Source of the DNA: Bacteroidota bacterium
GTDB taxonomy: Bacteria; Bacteroidota; Bacteroidia; Cytophagales; Cyclobacteriaceae
Direction: 5' to 3'
Length of the DNA: 64,000 bases
Assembly: GCA_018266055.1 (NCBI GenBank)
Contig: JAFDYT010000017.1
Location: 241,467 to 305,466, forward strand
This document shows positions 61,628-64,000 of this stretch, in pieces. The notes beneath the pieces were generated by a model. It had not been told where the DNA came from and did not search any database. It saw only the letters and a program-made list of their open reading frames with translations. The position numbers and the translations under genes were made by a program. Numbering within the stretch: the stretch's first letter is position 1; each line of letters opens with the position of its first letter.

Positions 61628-62332
61628 TCAGTTGCTGGCTTTAATCTCATCATCCTTAGGGAACTTAAATTCCATCCATTTTTCTGAAGGCCTTGCCCAC
61701 CAAAGAACCTTTCCTGTTGACTTGCATGTCCATGCCCCGTTATTTGTTGTTTCACCTGGCTTTACGCCTGATTGTAGTCCGGTCGACCAATTTCCATCTT
61801 CTTTTTGAAGCGCAAATTTTATGTCCATAGTTTCACTACAATTGTTCTTCCATGAAACAGATATACTCGAACTTGAGCCGCAATGAGTGCCACGTTTATT
61901 TGTAACTACTACAAAACAATCGTGAAATTTAGTTAAGCCAGTTGTCGGAGTGCTTGGTGTCTTTAAAAAGTCTAACCTATCCTGAATTTTTGAGTTCCAC
62001 CTTTCTTCAAAAAGCTTATTATAAAAATCCTCAGGATTTATTCCTTTCGACTTCAAAAAGTTGTCAAATTCATATTTTGACTTTATCTTTTTTAATTCTT
62101 CGTTTTCATTAGCATTTAACTTATCCACAGATAGCACACCACAAACAACTGGATTTCCTCCAATCAAACTGCAGATGGAAGAAGCTATGTCACCATCAAT
62201 TAAGTCCTTAAAGTCTTTTGCTTTTTGAGCGTTTTCAAGGGCTTTTTCTAGCTTTATTATTTTGGAACCGTTTTGTCCAAAAAGGTTCAATGAAGCTAAA
62301 CAAAGAATCACAATTGCTAACAAATTTTTCAT
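61628..62332 (-). CDS. exported protein with Cys-bearing C-terminal domain (234 aa)
   Basis: ATG at 62332 (TTG two codons earlier). A signal peptide (MKNLLAIVILCLASLNLFGQ) is followed by a helical N-terminal part (about 20-110, with ASSICSLIGGNPVVCGVL) and a C-terminal beta domain (about 140-230: DCFVVVTNKRGTHCGSSSSI, NNCSETMDIKFALQKEDGN, GVKPGETTNNGAWTCKSTGK). Four Cys in the C-domain could form disulfides. Family unknown. Its stop lies 14 bp from the right repeat copy, so it abuts the NACHT cassette. AT-rich. Nothing indicates that it shares a transcript with the NACHT gene. Confidence 0.65.
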   Translation of the reverse strand: MKNLLAIVILCLASLNLFGQNGSKIIKLEKALENAQKAKDFKDLIDGDIASSICSLIGGNPVVCGVLSVDKLNANENEELKKIKSKYEFDNFLKSKGINPEDFYNKLFEERWNSKIQDRLDFLKTPSTPTTGLTKFHDCFVVVTNKRGTHCGSSSSISVSWKNNCSETMDIKFALQKEDGNWSTGLQSGVKPGETTNNGAWTCKSTGKVLWWARPSEKWMEFKFPKDDEIKASN

Positions 62333-62474
62333 TGTCAAGGGTTTTATTTTGACTACTTAACATATCACTATTCCCTCCTCCAAAATACCTCTTTCTCCTC
62401 TCCTCTCTAACACCACTTAGCATTCGGTGGGTTTGGGCGGGTAAGTGGTGGAGTTGGGGTAGAATTCGGCGAAT

Positions 62475-62500
62475 AAGTTGAAAGCTAAAAGTTGAAAGCT
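62475..62500. repeat. two 12-bp copies, period 14
   Basis: AAGTTGAAAGCT occurs at 62475-62486 and 62489-62500; a degenerate third part follows. It lies in a 463-bp stretch (62339-62801) where no gene was seen. Confidence 0.6.
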
Positions 62501-62516
62501 GAAAGTGGTTCCTGCT

Positions 62517-62609
62517 TCGTACCTCTAATCTCGTACCTCTAATCTCGTACCTCGTACCTCTAATCTCGTACCTCTAATCTCGTACCTCGTACCTCCACCC
62601 TCGTACCTC
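62517..62609. repeat. short tandem array of 7/14-bp units
   Basis: TCGTACC alternates with TCTAATC: four 14-bp units TCGTACCTCTAATC (62517, 62531, 62552, 62566), with extra TCGTACC at 62545 and 62580 and a degenerate end. The period-7 structure with irregular insertion of the first half-unit suggests slippage. A TTTCGTT-like cluster follows at 62660-62715. Confidence 0.85.
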
Positions 62610-62801
62610 TCCTTATATATAGAGTACAAGACCGGTCTCTCCTTACCGACCGCCTCTCTTTAGGGTGATTTTCGTTATATATCGTTAGTCGTTTCGTTGT
62701 ATTTCGTTAAAAAACTTCGGATGATGACTCTAAATCATTGATTCCCGTCTGATTTCGCACTTTTCTGTGTTGGCACAGGTATTGAATACTATTTGGCACG
62801 T

Positions 62802-63419
62802 ATGAATACTTTAACATTCACTCCTGCCACCACCGATCTGCGGTGCAAAACATGCGGTAAGGAATGCATTTATCCTGCTTCCGGTAGCATCGGTAAGGCT
62901 TTGCATCGAAGTACAAGGCTATCCCTTCGGGAATCCTTTGCATCAGGCGCTACTGCAATTGCATCGCGTGCTACTGCAACTGCATCACGTGCTACTGCAA
63001 CTGCATCGCGTGCTAGTGCAACTGCATCGCGTGCTAGTGCAACTGCATCGCGCGCTAGTGCAACTGCATCACGTGCTACTGCAACTGCATCACGTGCTAC
63101 TGCAACTGCATCACGTGCTACTGCAATTGCATCACGTGCTAGTGCCATTGCATCACGTGCTACTGCAACTGCATCACGTGCTAGTGCAGCTGCATCGCAT
63201 CGCGAATCGACTGTTTCCCCTCCGGCGGGCCTGAAATCGCGTGTTTCTGCAGCAAATGAAGCACTGGATGCTTTTGCATTACCATCGCTGATGAAAAATA
63301 TCCGCAGCACATACCATGTAATCCACCGCACTCCCTTGGCAGCAGGTGGTGAGTTTTTCAAACCAGGCTTTCTTACAGCATCAGTAAACCTTAAACCCTT
63401 TGTGTTATGTAGCACTTGA
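62802..63419 (+). CDS. doubtful repeat-containing protein (205 aa)
   Basis: ATG at 62802. A short N-terminus with DLRCKTCGKECIYPASG (four-Cys-like pattern, three Cys) is followed by the 12 repeats, here read as seven-residue units A(T/S)A(T/I/A)ASR, and a C-terminal part with no known motif. Because the repeat unit is 21 bp, the reading frame is kept in other frames also; a minus-strand frame (62870-63739) and another plus-strand frame also stay open. The frame is therefore not proof of coding. I favour this frame slightly since it has an ATG and a plausible zinc-knuckle start. Confidence 0.3.
   Translation: MNTLTFTPATTDLRCKTCGKECIYPASGSIGKALHRSTRLSLRESFASGATAIASRATATASRATATASRASATASRASATASRASATASRATATASRATATASRATAIASRASAIASRATATASRASAAASHRESTVSPPAGLKSRVSAANEALDAFALPSLMKNIRSTYHVIHRTPLAAGGEFFKPGFLTASVNLKPFVLCST
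62949..63200. repeat. 12-copy 21-bp minisatellite
   Basis: Twelve units in exact register from 62949 to 63200, each starting GCTA(C/G)TGCAACTGCATC and ending CACGT or CGCGT. Only four positions vary: base 5 (C/G), 11 (C/T), 18 (A/G) and the last. Each unit holds CACGTG or CGCGTG across its border. This looks like recent expansion by slippage or a site array. Confidence 0.9.
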
Positions 63420-63524
63420 ACCCCTACCCCTAATGCTAGATCTGCAGCCAGGCTGTGGTGCGCATGCATGAGTGACGCCTTGAGCGACACCATAAAATAA
63501 ATTAATAAACCTAAATCTGAAAAG

Positions 63525-64000
63525 ATGAAGTTTCTTGTGAAACTGGGGATTTCCCGGATGACGATTTTGCAAAAAATCGATACGTCGCGGCATTTCACTC
63601 TTTCCATGACTGGAAACGTCAATTTTCCTTCGCCAATTCCTACGTTGACCGTGGTGGCAACCACGCCCAACCAACTGGAGGCGGCAGTGCTAAAGGCTAA
63701 AGGTGGCAGTAAAAGTGACACCACCGCCAAGCGCGACAAGGAGGAAGATCTCGATTTGCTGTTGATTCAACTCGCAGCATACGTGCAAGGCGTGGCCAAC
63801 CAAAACGAAGGCACTGCGGAAGCGGTGATCCAGAGTGCGGGCATGGATGTGAGAAGCAAGAGTACCCGCACGATTCGTGATTTTGAAGTTTTCCTTACCC
63901 GGGTTTCCGGCGAAGTAAGACTGCAATACAAGGCTGTGAAACGTGGCGCGTATGAGATTCAGATCTTCACAGACCTCACCAACGAGGCAAACTGGACTAC
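63525..64000 (+). CDS. start of a Bacteroidota hypothetical protein, cut by window end
   Basis: ATG at 63525 opens 158 codons without a stop to the window edge. The start MKFLVKLGISRMTILQKI, followed by HFTLSMTGNVNFPSPIPTL, AYVQGVANQNEGTAEAVIQS, SAGMDVRSKSTRTIRDF and GEVRLQYKAVKRGAYEIQI, resembles a family of Bacteroidota proteins of about 200 aa whose end is often a fibronectin III-like domain. It has no signal peptide. The protein is often found near variable or repeated regions, as here. Opposite-strand frames across it are shadows. Family recognition is from memory of the motif pattern. Confidence 0.75.
   Translation, partial: MKFLVKLGISRMTILQKIDTSRHFTLSMTGNVNFPSPIPTLTVVATTPNQLEAAVLKAKGGSKSDTTAKRDKEEDLDLLLIQLAAYVQGVANQNEGTAEAVIQSAGMDVRSKSTRTIRDFEVFLTRVSGEVRLQYKAVKRGAYEIQIFTDLTNEANWT

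Noticed and set aside
62771-62786. A TGGCAC-N5-TTGAA sequence like a sigma-54 promoter upstream of the 62802 frame
   Set aside because: The -12 GC is replaced by GA, no activator site was seen, and the downstream frame is doubtful. Not strong enough to annotate.
62938-63234. Third plus-strand frame reading HQALLQLHRVLLQLHHV
   Set aside because: A frame artefact of the repeats without a start-to-end context or homologue.
62870-63739. Long minus-strand frame (289 aa) across the minisatellite and the last gene
   Set aside because: It is open only because the 21-bp unit keeps frame; outside the repeats it runs antisense to the convincing plus-strand gene at 63525. Treated as a shadow.

Overview
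The window reads as chromosome of a member of the Bacteroidota, most likely order Cytophagales. The reasons are: two proteins with type IX secretion (T9SS) sorting domains (type A at 53126-54445, type B/gliding-type at 22253-25204); head-GIN/DUF2807 and DUF4097 surface proteins; several TPR-type sensor kinases; genes with no clear Shine-Dalgarno sequences; and repeated exact matches to the Bacteroidota -7 promoter element TAnnTTTG just upstream of genes. No tRNA, rRNA, CRISPR array, insertion sequence, integrase or transposase gene was seen.

Layout. 1-8.3 kb: end of an ABC-F ATPase, a head-GIN protein, a TerB-like protein, an LTA-synthase-type membrane sulfatase homologue, an outer-membrane barrel and a pair of related lipoproteins. 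8.4-13.9 kb (minus): translation cluster metG, thrS, infC, rpmI, rplT, with a terminator-like hairpin between thrS and infC. 13.9-17.6 kb: a TPR histidine kinase, two tiny exported proteins and a gene-poor stretch of almost 1 kb. 17.6-25.6 kb: bioB, sppA, folK, fabD, a DCC-family thiol oxidoreductase and a large T9SS cargo protein. 25.7-33.6 kb: glycerol-3-phosphate acyltransferase overlapping gpsA, HIT protein, greA, pentapeptide-repeat membrane protein, mgtE, rsmA/ksgA, pdxA. 33.7-38.7 kb: a second terB-like gene, then yceD-rpmF-fabH-efp-accB-accC, which joins fatty-acid initiation to ribosome/translation genes. 38.7-44.3 kb: Bcr/CflA-type MFS pump, DUF4386 protein, rhomboid protease, DUF4097 protein and an unrecognised 402-aa protein.

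44.3-64 kb is accessory. It holds an exported von Willebrand A protein with Bat-like architecture, a TPR protein that ends right after a kinase dimerisation helix, a GreB-like factor, an exported TPR-CHAT protease homologue, a T9SS type A LamG protein, small membrane proteins, YegP, OmpA and DinB proteins. The strongest discovery candidate is a 946-aa NACHT NTPase (58571-61411), AT-rich and bracketed by two imperfect direct repeats of about 124 bp (58334-58457 and 61490-61614) that carry several hairpin modules. This looks like a movable or recombinable cassette encoding a bacterial NLR-like protein, a class known to include anti-phage proteins. Beyond it lie short tandem arrays, a 12-copy 21-bp minisatellite open in several frames, and the start of a protein cut by the window end.

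How the genes work together: gpsA and the overlapping acyltransferase make and consume glycerol-3-phosphate; fabD, fabH, accB and accC supply acyl chains for the same lipids; thrS, metG, infC, rpmI, rplT, rpmF, efp and rsmA are translation functions; lipoproteins, barrels and T9SS cargo populate the envelope. All calls come from reading the sequence and family knowledge; no database search was run.
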